This document shows, piece by piece, positions 12,020 through 23,999 of a DNA stretch of 64,000 nucleotides; the first letter of the stretch is position 1; every line of letters starts with the position of its first letter. The position numbers and the translations under genes were made by a program. The notes below the pieces were generated by a model. The model worked only from the letters and a program-made list of their open reading frames with translations. It ran no database searches and had not been told where the DNA came from. Source of the stretch: Bettongia penicillata ogilbyi (taxonomy: Eukaryota > Chordata > Mammalia > Diprotodontia > Potoroidae); contig JAJHZJ010000579.1 of the NCBI GenBank assembly GCA_023548195.1, positions 2,401,346-2,465,345 of the forward strand, read 5' to 3'.

Positions 12020-12430
12020 TCTGCCTTAATCTGCTGTTCATGTGAAAGTGTGTGCGGCTGACCCAAACCTCGCTGACATGTCAGCGTGCAGCCGCAGGAC
12101 GTGGGGTGTTTGATTTATAAATGGAATGTATAATAGGCACCGTGCCTTCTGAGCTGAACGTTCATGGAAAAATCACATGCCGCTCACATGAGGGACCAAG
12201 ATCTTTTTTTATTATTTTAATGAATTGAGTTTTTTCAGTGCACCAGGGAGATTAGAAGGTACCTGCCAATAACCCTCTGATTGTGTCCTCTGCCGATTGG
12301 TGAGCTTGAATGCGGATACTCCTCTTGTCAATTGAGTTTATGTGTTAAGTCAAGGTTTAGCTTTGGATGTGAAAGCACTCACTCAAACAAAGCCACAGAT
12401 GCTCAGACGGTGGAAGCCATCACATAATTC
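12020..12430. promoter_or_regulatory. Candidate regulatory or conserved non-coding segment with CpGs
   Basis: About ten CpG dinucleotides occur within 400 bases, although the surrounding tens of kilobases are CpG-poor. The segment is repeat-free and of balanced composition. It includes a 16-base perfect palindrome (12071-12086), an 11-base dyad 'ggcaccgtgcc' (12136-12146), and AT-rich homeobox or MEF2-like sequence ('tgatttataaatgg' at 12111-12124). No ORF is maintained. Together these suggest an enhancer-like element or an exon-less promoter-proximal fragment, but cross-species conservation is the needed test. Confidence 0.35.
12071..12086. promoter_or_regulatory. Perfect 16-base palindrome CGCTGACATGTCAGCG
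   Basis: The sequence equals its own reverse complement. The centre TGACATGTCA holds two facing TGACA half-sites (TALE homeodomain type, TGIF/MEIS) around ACATGT (IRX-like). Assignment to a factor is inference. Confidence 0.5.
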
Positions 12431-15000
12431 TTCTCTTTGTTTCTTTAAAGAGCTCAGTGTTGGAATGAAAAAAAAAACATATGGGGAAGACTGGGGCTGA
12501 AGATAATGATAGTGAAGATGAGAAAAGACAGCAGGTTGTAAGTTCTGGCCTAAGTTTGGAAAGAGGGGAAAAAAAGTTGAAACAGTAATAAACTACAGCA
12601 AGGCCAACAGATCAACCAACATGAGACAAACCAACAGGTAACAAGGGGCCTCTGGAACTTCTGAAGATTAGAGATCAGTAGGAAGGCATTTTGAATGAGA
12701 AATAAAATGCTCCTTCCTGTCAGGGAGGAAGGGAGGTGCATGGTGCTTGAGAAATGGAAAAAAAAAAAAGCAATTAAAAAACCAGACATGAATAAAGATC
12801 AGGTGAGAGAGGATGTCACCCTGTGGCCTTTGGAACTGTATTTCTGCTGCCTCCTAAAATTATGTTTTCCTGGAACAAAGGAACAATGTTATGGAAAAGT
12901 GGGTGCCAGGTACTTTAGGAAAATGAGACACACTGAAGCGGATAGAAAAGACAAAGACAATAGCAGTCATATGCAATAAACCAAAAGCAGGAGGCCTGAG
13001 ACAAAGGGCGAAAATTTGGAGCCAGCAAGATGACTGTAGCATGGGAAGGAAGGAGGGGAAAGTGATTCACAATAGCCTTTGAAAGACATTGACCTGAATA
13101 TTTATTAGAGGACCACACATTCTACTTGTCCTTGGGAGACTTGCTTTGTCCAGTTAGCCATTTCCCACTTTTAAGGTAATAAACAGGAAGGTGGCTTGAA
13201 AGATGGCCACTGAGCCATAGGACATGATGTCTGAAAGGAGCAAATCAAAGATCAGGCTTTGGCTTGGAAAGAGTGATTAATTGGATGAAATGTCCCCAGG
13301 AAGGATGTGAGACTCATCAACCATCTCCACACTTAGGTCCAAAGATTCAACACATGCTTAAAATGAGGAGATAAGTTAGTATAAATATCTCAGTCTTGAG
13401 TGATTACTTTGCAGTGAAACTAAAGTTTGCAATGCCTGATCAGAAAGTTTTTTTTTTTTAATTCCAAATTCACCTGGCGTATGATGTAGACACAAAGAGA
13501 TAACAGAAATAGGGAAAATCAAATCTAGAGTTGTTGATCATTATGGGCTGATAATTCTCTTTTATTTGCCACTGGATCTATTTCTGTATGTTGTAAATTG
13601 ATGTAAAAATGTAAGCATATCAGAAATTCCATATTGAGGTTAAGCTCATGGTTCATTCATTGTCTCTGCAAGGATGAGTTGAGGGAAAATCCTCTGTGGT
13701 ATTAATCTCAAAATTTGAGTCATATGCCTTTTATATCCCTAAACTTCCTATGAAGTGCTTCCTTATGTGTTAGGTCAAGGGGTAGCGTTTATTAATTTTT
13801 AGCATTTATGAATTTACATCTTTTGGTGGTAAATAGTGGTAGTTGGAAATGCTAGAGGTATCTAGGGCTAAGAATACCTTTTCCTGATTGTGTGCAACCA
13901 ATCTGTAATTATTTAAGTGGCTTTTAATTCAGATTTTAAAAAATGATGACACTAGTAGCTCCAAGTGGAAATATTTCTTAGTGAAAGGCTATCCCAAATG
14001 AAGACTAGCAAAGTTGAATATAAACAGAAAAAAAACCCCAAAAAACAGAAATCAGTTTCATCCAGAGTTGAGACACTGGGCCAAATGGCACTCTGAATTA
14101 CTGTTGAAAAAAGGAAAGTGATGCAAACCTGGGAACTGGAGCTGTACTTAGCTTTCAGTGAGGATCCTGAGTTTATTTGCTATGGTTTTGAGCAGTTAGT
14201 GGAAAATGAATATGCTCCCTAATCTTAGTGTAAACATAGTACCCATGAAAATGGAGAAGGGACTAAGTGCCATATAAAACCTTAAGTTTTCCAATGTGGG
14301 GTTTTGTAGAGCAAGGGACTCACTGCCTAGAAGCGTCTTTGAGGCTGCTCTCCATGGTCTAACTTGTCTGGTTGTCATTCCTTCCTTGAGATTAATAGGA
14401 ATAGACTAGCAGATGAGATAGGTCTAGGCCAACTGGTTTTGTTACCACAAAGAAAATAAGGGTTAAGAATGGTAGGGACAACAAAGAATCAATCATCAGT
14501 CTGCAGAACTTGTGCCTGCTGGAAGCCATGCAGATCTGAGTCAACAAGCGTCCAGAAACTTCTTTGTTTGTGCACCAAGGAAAAGTTGCATGATTTATAT
14601 TTATGTACCAATATTCAAGCAATGTTGGCCTGAGATAGAATCATAAGAATGTAATAATATCTAGGTCTCAGCTCATTTGATAAGTAGAAGATATTTTTGT
14701 TCCATTTTTCTGTGTTCAGAGTATGTAATCCTTAAGTTTAGTATCTAAGCTGCACCATGGTATCTAAACAATGATCTGTAATTTGTGAAAATAATACCTC
14801 CTGTAAAGACATGTCCTGATTTAAGAAAAAAAAGCAACTATTATGAGCCTGGAGCACAAATGAATGAAATTATCAAACAAGGCGTGATTATTTGTATCAT
14901 GGATTTTCAAAATACAAAAAAGGTCAGTCAAGTCTCTTCTGGAGCTCGTTCATTTTCCTCTTCTCTGAAATTAAAGGGTTGCAAAGAGGTCAAAGACAGA
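12431..15000. other. No gene or clear repeat recognised
   Basis: Includes A runs at 12759-12770 and a T run at 13449-13459. Otherwise complex AT-rich non-coding DNA. Short frames at 12550-13118 on both strands overlap each other and show no family resemblance. Confidence 0.45.
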
Positions 15001-15002
15001 GA

Positions 15003-15245
15003 AAATACTTTATAAACTGAAATATTCATAGCAGCATTTTTGTGGCAACCAAAAAATTCAGAAAATAGATTGTGGTAAATGAATGTAAGAAAATATCACC
15101 ATAGTGTAATGTGTGATGAATATGAAGAATCAAAGGATAGACTTATTGACCCAAAGTAAGTAGATCCAAGAAAATTATGTTCATTCAATGGCTACAACAA
15201 TGTAAATGGAAAGAGCCAAAATAAATAGACAAAAAATCCAACTCA
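15003..15245 (+). mobile_element. L1 3' segment, sense, left half of a split element
   Basis: Reads as the marsupial L1 3' region: 'aatattcatagcagcatttt', then 'ttgtggtaaatgaatgtaa' and 'acaacaatgtaaatggaaag'. The following part of the same 3' UTR is found only after 15915, so the element was interrupted. Confidence 0.6.
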
Positions 15246-15915
15246 ACACTCTAGTTATTTTAAATTATTTTGTTGATATCTTTTCTTTTTATATCACCCG
15301 AATTTCTCAGTATATCCCATCCTTGTCTGTTACAACAAATTGTAAAAATGAGAAGCAAAATATCTGAGCAAAAACAATGAGCACATCAAATAAATCTGAT
15401 GTTATATGCACTCTTCCACATCCATAGTTCTCTACCTTTGCAGAGAAAGGTTGTTGTAGGGGTATATTCATTTTCACAGCATTAATTTTTTATTTTGTTG
15501 CAGTCCTTTCCGTTTATTTCATATTGTTTTGGTCATCATGTAGATTGTTTTCCTGGTTTTATTTTACTTTGCTTCCATTCATATAAATCTTCCATTGCAT
15601 CTACATTTTTATTACGTTCATTTTTTCTAGCACAATCACGATCCATTACATTCATATGCCAAAACTGGCAGGGATGTTTCCTAACTGCTGTACATTCCTT
15701 TTGTATCCAATTCTTTGTTACTACAAAAAGTGCTCCTGTAACTACTTTGATGCATATGAGGCCTTTTATTTTGAGGGGGTATATATCTAGCTGAGGGATC
15801 ACTGGATCAAAAAGTACAAACATTTTGGCCACTTTCGCCCTGTAATTTGAAAATGCTTTCCGGAAGAGTTGGACCATTTCACAGCCCCATCAACAGTGTA
15901 GCAGTTTGCATGTAA
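15246..15915 (-). mobile_element. L1 3' fragment, antisense, inserted in a sense L1
   Basis: Reverse-complement L1 3' region: 'ttttcctggttttattttac', 'cacaatcacgatccattaca', 'actacaaaaagtgctcc', 'ggatcactggatcaaaaagt' and a terminal 'cccatcaacagtgtag'. Old, with many indels. Overlapping ORFs at 15495-15794 (+) and 15536-15877 (-) lie in this relic and are not genes. Confidence 0.6.
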
Positions 15916-16215
15916 TACCATGTAACGACAATAACCACACGACCCCTGGGGACAAAAGAAGTGAGAAAATGCCCCTCCTTCTGTTCTTTGCAGAGATTGG
16001 GAACTATACGCTATAGTGGATATACTATCAGCAAGGTGGATGTGTTGGTTTTTCTGAACTGCTTTTTTTCCCCCTTTCTCTTTCTTTTTAAAATTTTGTT
16101 AAAAGGGATAACTCACTGGGTGGGAGAAGGACATATTTGTAAAAGAAGGTGAAGCAAAAGATATCGTTAAAGTAAACAGAAGTAATAAAGTAAGCAAAAA
16201 TAAGTAAAATGAGAC
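15916..16215 (+). mobile_element. L1 3' UTR, sense, right half of the split element
   Basis: Continues the L1 3' UTR begun before 15246: 'gtgagaaaatgcccctcctt', 'ctttgcagagattggg', 'ggatgtgttggtttttctga', and a T-rich stretch then 'aaagggataactcactggg', ending with an A-rich tail near 16190-16210. Confidence 0.6.
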
Positions 16216-16223
16216 TTGGATTA

Positions 16224-16430
16224 GATCAGTGGTGTCCAACTCAAATAGAAATAGGGCTCTCCAGTCTATTACATAAGGATCCCTGTGGGTGACTTATTGA
16301 TAGCTTTAAAATGTAGTATTGTCGAGGTTGTATTGTATTTTTATCTAAAAAAATATTTTCGAGTTACATATATGTTGCCCGCACCACTTAGGAGTGTGGT
16401 GGGTTGCATGTGGTCTGCTTTTGTAGTTTT
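16224..16430 (+). mobile_element. Non-autonomous hAT (Charlie-type) fragment
   Basis: Begins 'cagtggtgtccaactcaaat', matching the terminal inverted repeat and first bases of a marsupial Charlie-type hAT family, with internal 'ataaggatccctgtggg' and 'gcaccacttaggagtgtggt' in the expected order. The distal TIR is not recognisable. A related copy lies in reverse at 39625-39845. Confidence 0.65.
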
Positions 16431-16670
16431 AATATTTGGTGAGCCTAAGAAACTATCCCTTAATAGAATAACCTAAGAAGAAGCAACCACTATTGCCCTA
16501 AAAGCTTTTAGGGGCATGAGACCTACTCTAGTCAACTTCTCCTTGGTTTTCTTGATGGAAGATGGGAGATGGAAGAAGGGAACACTGAGATTCTTTTTTA
16601 AAGTCCTGCCTTGAGGGCATGTGGGTCAATTTAGTCATGTTACTTCTAAAGAAAAAAGAACTCTGTTCCA
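16431..16670. other. Unassigned DNA
   Basis: Short stretch between a hAT fragment and an L2 element; no gene seen. Confidence 0.4.
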
Positions 16671-18150
16671 TAAGAGGGATTCCATTCGTTATATTCATTA
16701 ATCCATCAAATATTTACTAATCTATTCCAGGTTACCAGGAATAGTACCAGGGCACTATTAGGCATTTGGGTTACAAAGACAAAATTTAAATTGCCTCTTC
16801 CCTCAAGGGCCTTCATTCTGTTTAGGTTAAGCAACAGGTACATAGATGAATAAATACAAAATTACTTTTTGAGGGGATAACTAGCCACTTGGGCTAGAGA
16901 TGCTAAGAAATGGTGGTGAGGAGGGAGTACATTCTAGGAAAAGGGGGACAGATTTTGTGAAGAGACAGAAGGTAAAATGCCATATATAAGTAATGGCAAA
17001 TTAGCCATTTGAACTAGAAAGTAGAATGAGTGATGAAAAGTAATGTGAAAGAAGCATGGAAAGGTAGGTTGGAACTATATTGTAAAGAGCATATACCATG
17101 CTAAAGATTTTGTATTTTATACTAGAGACTAGAGTTTCTTAACGAAAGGGTTCATATTTTTCAGGGCTGTGATTTAGGAAAATCACTTCGGCAGCTATGT
17201 GAAAGATGGATTGGATAGGGAAGAGATTTGAACCAGGGAGAATACTTAGGAAGCTATCTCTATTCAATAATAATAGCTGATGAGGGCCTAAAGTAAAAAG
17301 ATGATTTTGTGTCAGTGGAGAAAAGGGAATGGATGTGAGGCATAACCATAGAGGTAGAATTGACAAAACTTGGCATCTGATTGGCTATATGGGGTGAAGG
17401 AGAGTGAGGAGATAAGGGTAGTTCTTTGAGATTTTTAAACCTAGGTGACTAGAAGGATAGTGGCATTCTAAGAAGAAATGGGGAAGTTTGGAAGCTTTTT
17501 TTTTTTTAAGAAAAAAATAGAGGTCTATTTTAGATACATTGTGTTTGAGATACCTCTGAGACAGGCAGTTGGAAATGTCCAAGGGGCAGTTGGTGATGCT
17601 AGATTGGAACTCAGGAAAGACACTAGGATTCATTATGTGTATATGGGAGTCTTTTGCAAAGAGATGATAATTGTAATCTATAGGAGCTAGTGAGGTCACT
17701 AGGTACAAGATTATAAAGAAACAAGAGAAGAGGACCTCACAAAAAAGGGTAGGGACATAGATGATGATCTAGCAAAGGAGACTAAAAAGGAGCAGCCACA
17801 TAAGTCGGAAGAGAAGTCAAAGTCATAAATGTCCTAAGCTTATGGAGGAGAGAGTATTCCGGATCAGAGAGCGGTCAACTGTATAAAATGCCACAGAAAG
17901 TTCAAGAAGAATGAGAACTGAGGAGAAAAAAAAAGCATTCAATTCAGTGATCAAGAGGTCATGTATAACCTGGGAGATAGTGATTTAAGTTGAGTGATGA
18001 GGTCTAGTGAGGTTGGAAGCCAGATAGCAAAGGATCAAGAAGTGATTAATAGGAGAGGAAGTGGAAATTACAAGGGTAGACAACTTTTTCTAGGAGCTTG
18101 ACTGTGAAAGGTAGGAGGTAAAGGACAATAGTTTAAGGTTGTGGTAGGAA
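16670..18150 (-). mobile_element. L2 LINE, antisense, with decayed reverse-transcriptase region
   Basis: The left end is the antisense L2 3' end ('catcaaatatttactaatct'). To the right it runs upstream through ORF2. A minus-strand frame at 17385-17708 aligns with the L2 reverse transcriptase around its catalytic box: residues read FAKD (17649-17660) where the active enzyme has YADD, followed by motifs matching 'SNCLLDIS...NRHLKLNMSKT' in a decayed form. A second frame at 17139-17366 continues the domain. Stops, frameshifts and loss of the first catalytic Asp make it dead. About 1.5 kb of a roughly 3.3-kb element. Confidence 0.75.
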
Positions 18151-20084
18151 CTATTGAAGTTTTTTTTAAGGTGGGGAAATAATGTCATTCTAATAAAATT
18201 GTTAAGGATCTTCTATTTTATTTTCCTACAAAAAAGATCTTTTTTAGGACTCCCTTTTGTCTCTTCTTCAGCCCACTCCCTCCCAATTAAATTTGTAGAA
18301 GAATTATATAGAGGAGCCTTCTTTGGGTATGACTTTCTATCTACTTCCTTCTTTGTAGTTAAGGCTAATTGGGAAGCTTAGCTCTGTGTATATGTGTATT
18401 GGAAACCTCTGATTTATAAAATCACAGATGTCCTTATGTAGGGAGTGAATTGTTATTACTGTAAGAAAAATTATTCTAAAGTTTCCTCCAGTTGTCCTTG
18501 GGATGGAGCTCGCTGATGTCTTTAGGAAAAAATTTTATCCTGAAGCTTTGAGTGGCCAGGATTTGTGATTTGGGATATTGGATCATTGTCATTCTTTAGA
18601 AGGCTATCTTTTAGGTCACTGGACATATCTGGCATCAGATTAGGAAATCCATTTCCTGATACTGAAAGGAGCTCATAAGCACAAGGATAGGAGGACATCT
18701 AGTTTCTCTTGTTTAGGTATGAGCTAGACATTGGATTGTCTTACTCTGTCCAATCCCTTCATTTTACAATAATAAGGAAAATTATCCATAGGAATGTTTG
18801 TTAACTTGCCACCATAAGCCAGTGTCTGAAACTGAATTTTAACCTAGATCCTCTGACTCAGAGTCAATTTGCTTTCTGTTGTGTGATGCTGCCTCAAAGG
18901 ACACTCTGATAGGATTTGAAACTACTCAGGGAAACCTCAATGGATTCCAAGTAAATAAGACAAAATTTGACAAAATATAAGATAAACAAGAGAATGAAAA
19001 AATCCCTCCTTGGTGAAAAGTTTACTAAGGGCCATACAAACTTTTTGTCTGTGGAAAAGAAAAGGCTAAAGGTAGTTTAATAAATGCCCTAAGCAACTGA
19101 GAGGGTGAAATGGAGTTTCTCTAGAAGAGTTTCTCAAAGGGCTAGGTTACAGTCTCAGATCCTATTGAAATAGTAAATGGATTCACCAGCAAGGCAAAGG
19201 TATCTGGGGAGCTGTACAACTCAAAGAAGACCATCAAGGGCAAATGTAACTCAAATTTAGTTAGGTCAAGCATCTGTGCAGCACTGGGTAAACAAATAGC
19301 CCTTGTCGGGGTCAGAGCGCCATTGTTCAGTGCCTATAAATGTTTATTAACATATAGGGAATTAGATGCATACCTAGACCACCTAAAATGGCATCATCCC
19401 CATGGAAGACATTACAAAAGCTGCTTCTAGGAGAATAGAAAACCAGAACATGCATAGACATTCTGCACTGATCTAGTGTATGTTTGGGAACAGTCTTTTT
19501 CCATTGACTGAATGACCAGAACTGTCAGTTCTTTAAGACTGCCTGATTGAGTTGTCAGAACTTTTTTCTGCTTTGCTGTCTAAGGGTCACTCGTACCGTG
19601 CAGTAAGTGGAGAGAACCCGAGGACTACCTCCTCCCTACCCTATCCTCACTTTTAGGCTATATGACCTTGAAAAATGAGTATAGAATTTTGACCTTTTCT
19701 CCTTTTCAGTTCCAGGTACCAAGAAAGTAGTCTCCTTCCTCAAAGCTCTGGCCACAGAGATCCAGGAGTCCAGTAGTGAAGCCCTGGAGAGCAAGGGTCT
19801 AGGGTCACTAACTAATATAATTTAATAATCAATCTAAGTTATACGCCTAATTTTCCTAACTGTCCCTATAGATTGAAATGGTATGGAAGGGATTGTTGTG
19901 TCCTCAAAACACTGGGAAGAGTTATTTGCATGTTTGATGGGTTTTTTTAAAAATTATATTAAAAAATTTCAACCAGCAAAATCTGCCTACTCTCTGTCCC
20001 ATTCTTATGGAGAACAAAAGAAAAACAAAACTGCTATTATAAATACGTGTAGTCAAGGAAAATAAATTTCTACATTGTCCATGT
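18151..20084. other. No gene recognised; possible weak MIR at 18720-18895
   Basis: 18720-18895 ('cttcattttacaataataag' ... 'tgaattttaacctagatcct') looks like a heavily decayed antisense MIR. The remainder is unassigned. CpGs cluster slightly near 19308-19330 and 19590-19625 without other signals. Confidence 0.4.
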
Positions 20085-20870
20085 TCAAAGGAAATATCTG
20101 TCTATATCTGTATCATCATCATCATCATCCCCGCCACTCTCATTCTGTACTCTGAGTCTTTCACTTCCATTAGGAGATGAGTAGCATATGTTATCATTAG
20201 TCCTCTGGAATTCGTAGTTGGTAATTACACTGATCAAAGTTCATAAATCTTCCAAAGTTGTTTGTCTTTACAATATTGTTGTCATTGTAGAAATTGTTAT
20301 CCAGGATCTGTTCACTTCACTATATATCATTTCACACAAGTTTTCTAAGTTGTTTTTTCTGAAAGCATCCTGTTTATAATTTTTTACAGCACAATAGAAT
20401 TTTATCTCATTTCTATACCATAACTTGTTCAGCTGTTTCCCAGTTGATAGGCACCCTCTCAGGTTGCTGTTCTATGCCACGTCAAAAGGGGCTATTTTCA
20501 TACAGTTTTAGTTAGAATTTGTTTTGCTTAGGACCGACTCCTCCTTTACTCTACCCTTCCTCTAATGCCCTTTTCTCAATTCTCCTCTCCCCTCCCATTT
20601 CCGTAGTAAGTGAAATGGAGTTCCAGACCCAACTCTGTGTGTGTGTATTCTTACTTCCTTTGACCAGTTCAGCTGAGGAGGCTCAGCTGTTACCCTGACC
20701 CCCTTCCTTCTTGTTTTCGTAGACTTCTAACTTGTGTGCAGTGCCTGACACAGAGTAGTTGCTTAATGGAAATTTGTTGACTGATTGAATCTATCCTCAT
20801 TCTAATTCCCCTTTTCCTTTCCTCCCTTTCCCTCCTATTTCTCTGTTGACTGAGGTGTTTTTCTGTACTG

Positions 20871-20919
<49 letters not shown>

Positions 20920-23060
20920 CTTCTCCCCTGCCCTCCTTTGAACAGTTCAGATGACAGTGAGTTTCTAGTGTCAGTCATGCCATTCTCCTTCCTCCTTTGT
21001 ATAGATTATGTAAGATAATTTTCCCTAACCTTACTTTCTCTTCCTCTCTATGTATTCCTCTTCTACCTTCTTTTAAGATCATAAAGACATAACAGAACCC
21101 CTCCCATTTCATCTGTTTAATGAGACTCCCTCTATGATCCTCTGTGACAGGATTATGAAAGGATACATATATCATCTACCCACGTTAGAATAGAAGCACT
21201 TTATCTTCTTTTTTGTCCCTTATGGTTCATTTAGGTTTACTATTTTATGTTTCTCTTTAACTTCTGTATTTGAACTTCAGACTTGCTATACACCTCTGGT
21301 CTTTTAGCAGGAACTTTTGTAAATCTTCTTTTTCATCGAAGATTTATTTTTCCCTTGTTGGGTTATACTCAGTTTTATTGGGTAAATTATTCTCTAGTGT
21401 AAGCCCATACCCTATGCTTTCTGGAATTTCATATCCCAAGCTCTCTGCTCATTCATGGTAGTGGCTCCTTGATACTTGACTTCTTTCTTTCTGGCTTGCT
21501 ATATTTTTCTTTCACCTGGAAGCACTCCGGATTTTGTCTCTAATATTACTAGGAATTTTTGTTTAGAGGTTTCTTCATGGAATGACTAGTAGATTTTTTT
21601 CTATTTCCACTTTTCCCTCTGGTTCCAAGAGATCTGTGTAGGTTTCTTTTCTTTTAAGTTCTTGAAATACGTTGTCCATGTTCTTTTATTAGTCATGACA
21701 CTCAATCCAATGCATCTGTTTTCTATTGATTCTAGTGATTCTAATCTATTTTTCAGGTCAATTGTTTTTGCTATATCTTATTTTTTTCTATATTTTCAGT
21801 TTTTTGATTTAAAAAGTATTTCCTGTCTCATGGCTTCTATTTGGCTCTTTCTAATTTTCAGTGATTTTTGTTATTTGGTCAAGGGTTTTTTTGTTTGTTT
21901 GTTTTTACCTCTAATGCCAAGCTCACTTTTTCCTCTAGTGATCTCATTTCACTAAAAAAAAAATTACCCTCTTTTAAAAAAAATTCTCACTTCATCTCTT
22001 CTAGAAATTCTCGTTGAATTTGTGCCCAAGCTGTGTTTTTTTACTTGTCAATGTTTTGGAGTCATTCTCCTCTTCTGGTTCTTTGTCTTGAAGGTCCCGG
22101 TTACTGGAGTAGTTTTTAAAAACCATTTCCTCATTCCAGTCAACTTCATTAATTCAGCCTTTATGTTAGATTTAGACTCTATACTCTTTTGGTGGGTATG
22201 TTTAGGCTGTACCTGTTTTTGCTTTCTTGAGGTACTGAGTACTGTGTCATTTCAGGTTCTTAGGGATATCTCAGACTGAGAAACTGTAAGATTTTAGTAT
22301 TTTCACCCTGGCCTGATCTAGAACAAAGTCCGATCGCAGAGTCCTGTTATGAGCTCTAGTACCTGACCTAGGTTGGGGTCTGACTTACAGCAGACTCCTG
22401 CTCGATTTAGCTGCTATCAGTCAGCCAGGAAGCTCTGCCGATTCATAGTGATAGAATTGCGAGCTTCCTCTGAGATTCCCACCCTGGCAATTTCTCTTCA
22501 GGCTTCGGATTGGGCTGCATCCTTGCTACTTGCTTCTGAAATTGCTCCTTGCTCAGTACCTAGCCTAGGGCCTGAACATCTCTTTTTTCACCACTCCTAG
22601 ACTCAAGAACACTTCTCAGTCTGCCCTGGATTTGTGATCTAGAACTAGGTAACAAACTGAACTTGAGGGACAAAATTGCCAGTTGGAACCTGTTCCCACA
22701 TACCACATAATGTTGCAGTGCCCCCTCATGGGTCTGAGCCCTCGTCTTGCTTGGTATACAGCCTTGTCCTCTTTCAGTCTCGGTGCCCTAGAACGCTCTT
22801 TGTGGCCTGACACTTCTAGCCAGAACCTTCCCTTCTCCACCCCTGTCAGTGTCCACAGGCTTATTTGTCTCCCTGTGCCACCCTGGCTTGGGAAAATGGC
22901 TGCATGACTCTTTCTTGGATTTCCCCGTCGAGATTACATCTGGTGCATTTCCTAAATCTGCTAGATGGAGTTTTGGTGGGACAGCTCAGTTGAACTTTCT
23001 GAACTCTGTCTTCTTGGCTCTGCTGAGTGATGTGTTTATTCTTATATGTTTTTAAAGTAA
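20085..23060 (-). mobile_element. Old HAL1-type (ORF1-only L1) element, antisense
   Basis: Left part (about 20140-20540) is an antisense L1 3' UTR ('cataacttgttcagctgttt', 'cccagttgataggcaccctc'). It passes directly, with no ORF2, into sequence homologous to the region 3' of ORF1 and then ORF1 itself (about 21260-22020: 'gggttatactcagttttatt', 'ttctttctggcttgctatat', 'ccctctggttccaagagat'), and then a GC-richer 5' UTR ending near 23030 ('cttcttggctctgctgag', degenerate form of the L1 5' terminus). Multiple stops and indels; ORFs at 21662-22907 are shadows. It contains an L2 3'-end-like piece (20710-20790) and simple repeats. Confidence 0.6.
20873..20919. repeat. (CT)n microsatellite
   Basis: About 18 uninterrupted CT units then an imperfect continuation, inside the old HAL1-type element. 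Confidence 0.95.
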
Positions 23061-23214
23061 TAAATAAGTAAAAACTAATCTAATAATAGGCGGTTAAGTG
23101 GAACTGGGCTGCTGGTTACTGGGTTGCTGAAATGAAAGTAACATAAATGGTTGGGGTGTGAGTCAATGGCAGAGAAAAGAGACTTCCAGACCTCCTTATC
23201 CTGGAGATAAAAAT

Positions 23215-23495
23215 GTAGTAAATCTGGCCCTGGCTTCTTTCAAATCTCTATCCAATCCTTCTACAAGAAGCCTCTCCCATTGCTCCTTAGTCATAGGACC
23301 TTCTCTCTGCAATTCTCTTAAATTTATCTTGTATATATCTTGTTTGAACATAGTTTTTTGCATGCTGTCTTCCCCATTAGGCTGTGAGCAGGGAATGGGT
23401 TGTTTTTTTCCCCTTTCTTTGCAACTTCACTGCTTAGTAAAGTGCCTGGTTCATGGTAGATACTTAATAAATGCTTACCTGTTGATTTGACTCAG
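23215..23495 (+). mobile_element. L2 3' end
   Basis: Typical L2 ending: 'aggctgtgagcagggaatgg', then 'agtaaagtgcctggttcatg', 'gtagatacttaataaatgct' and 'tgttgatttgact'. The upstream part 'gaagcctctcccattgctcc' also fits L2. Confidence 0.8.
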
Positions 23496-23544
23496 ATAGT
23501 GGGGCCAGAGTCAACCCATGTTACGTTAGTATAATCAACAAGTT

Positions 23545-23735
23545 GTGGTGGATAGTGGGCTGGTCTTGGAGCCAGGAAGATCCGGGTTAAATTCCTGCCT
23601 TTGACACTTACTGGTTGTATGATGCTGGACAAGTAACAACTGCTCTCATACAGAGTCCTCATCTCTTATGTGAAGGAATTGGACCGATGATCTCTCAGAT
23701 GCCTTCCAGCTCTAAACCTGTGGTCTGATGACAAG
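23545..23735 (+). mobile_element. MIR/CORE-SINE
   Basis: 'gtggatagtgggctggtctt', 'ggagccaggaagatccgggt', 'gacacttactggttgtatga' and 'ccttccagctctaaacctg' follow the SINE order from head to 3' end. Confidence 0.8.
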
Positions 23736-23874
23736 TAGGATCTATACTTTTCTTGAGGGATAAGGAATGAGGGATAACACTTGGAGAACCACTTAAAGAC
23801 AAAGTAAATGGAAATATTACCTAATGAGGCTTAGTGAAAATTAAAAACAAAGTATCTTCAAAATAGACATATGG

Positions 23875-23995
23875 TAGAGTGTGTAAGCTCCTTGAGGATA
23901 AGGAGTCTTGTAGTTTTTGTATTTGTCCTCTTAGCACTGAGTGAGAAGTCAAGTGTATGGTAGATACTTAATAAAACTGGCTGCGTTGAATTAAC
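23875..23995 (+). mobile_element. L2 3' end
   Basis: 'gtaagctccttgaggataag', 'agtctt' and 'atggtagatacttaataaa' match the end of L2. Second sense L2 end within 700 bases. Confidence 0.75.
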
Positions 23996-23999
23996 CTGA

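Noticed and set aside
15536..15877. 113-codon minus-strand frame
   Set aside because: Falls in an antisense L1 3' UTR relic that does not encode protein in the family.
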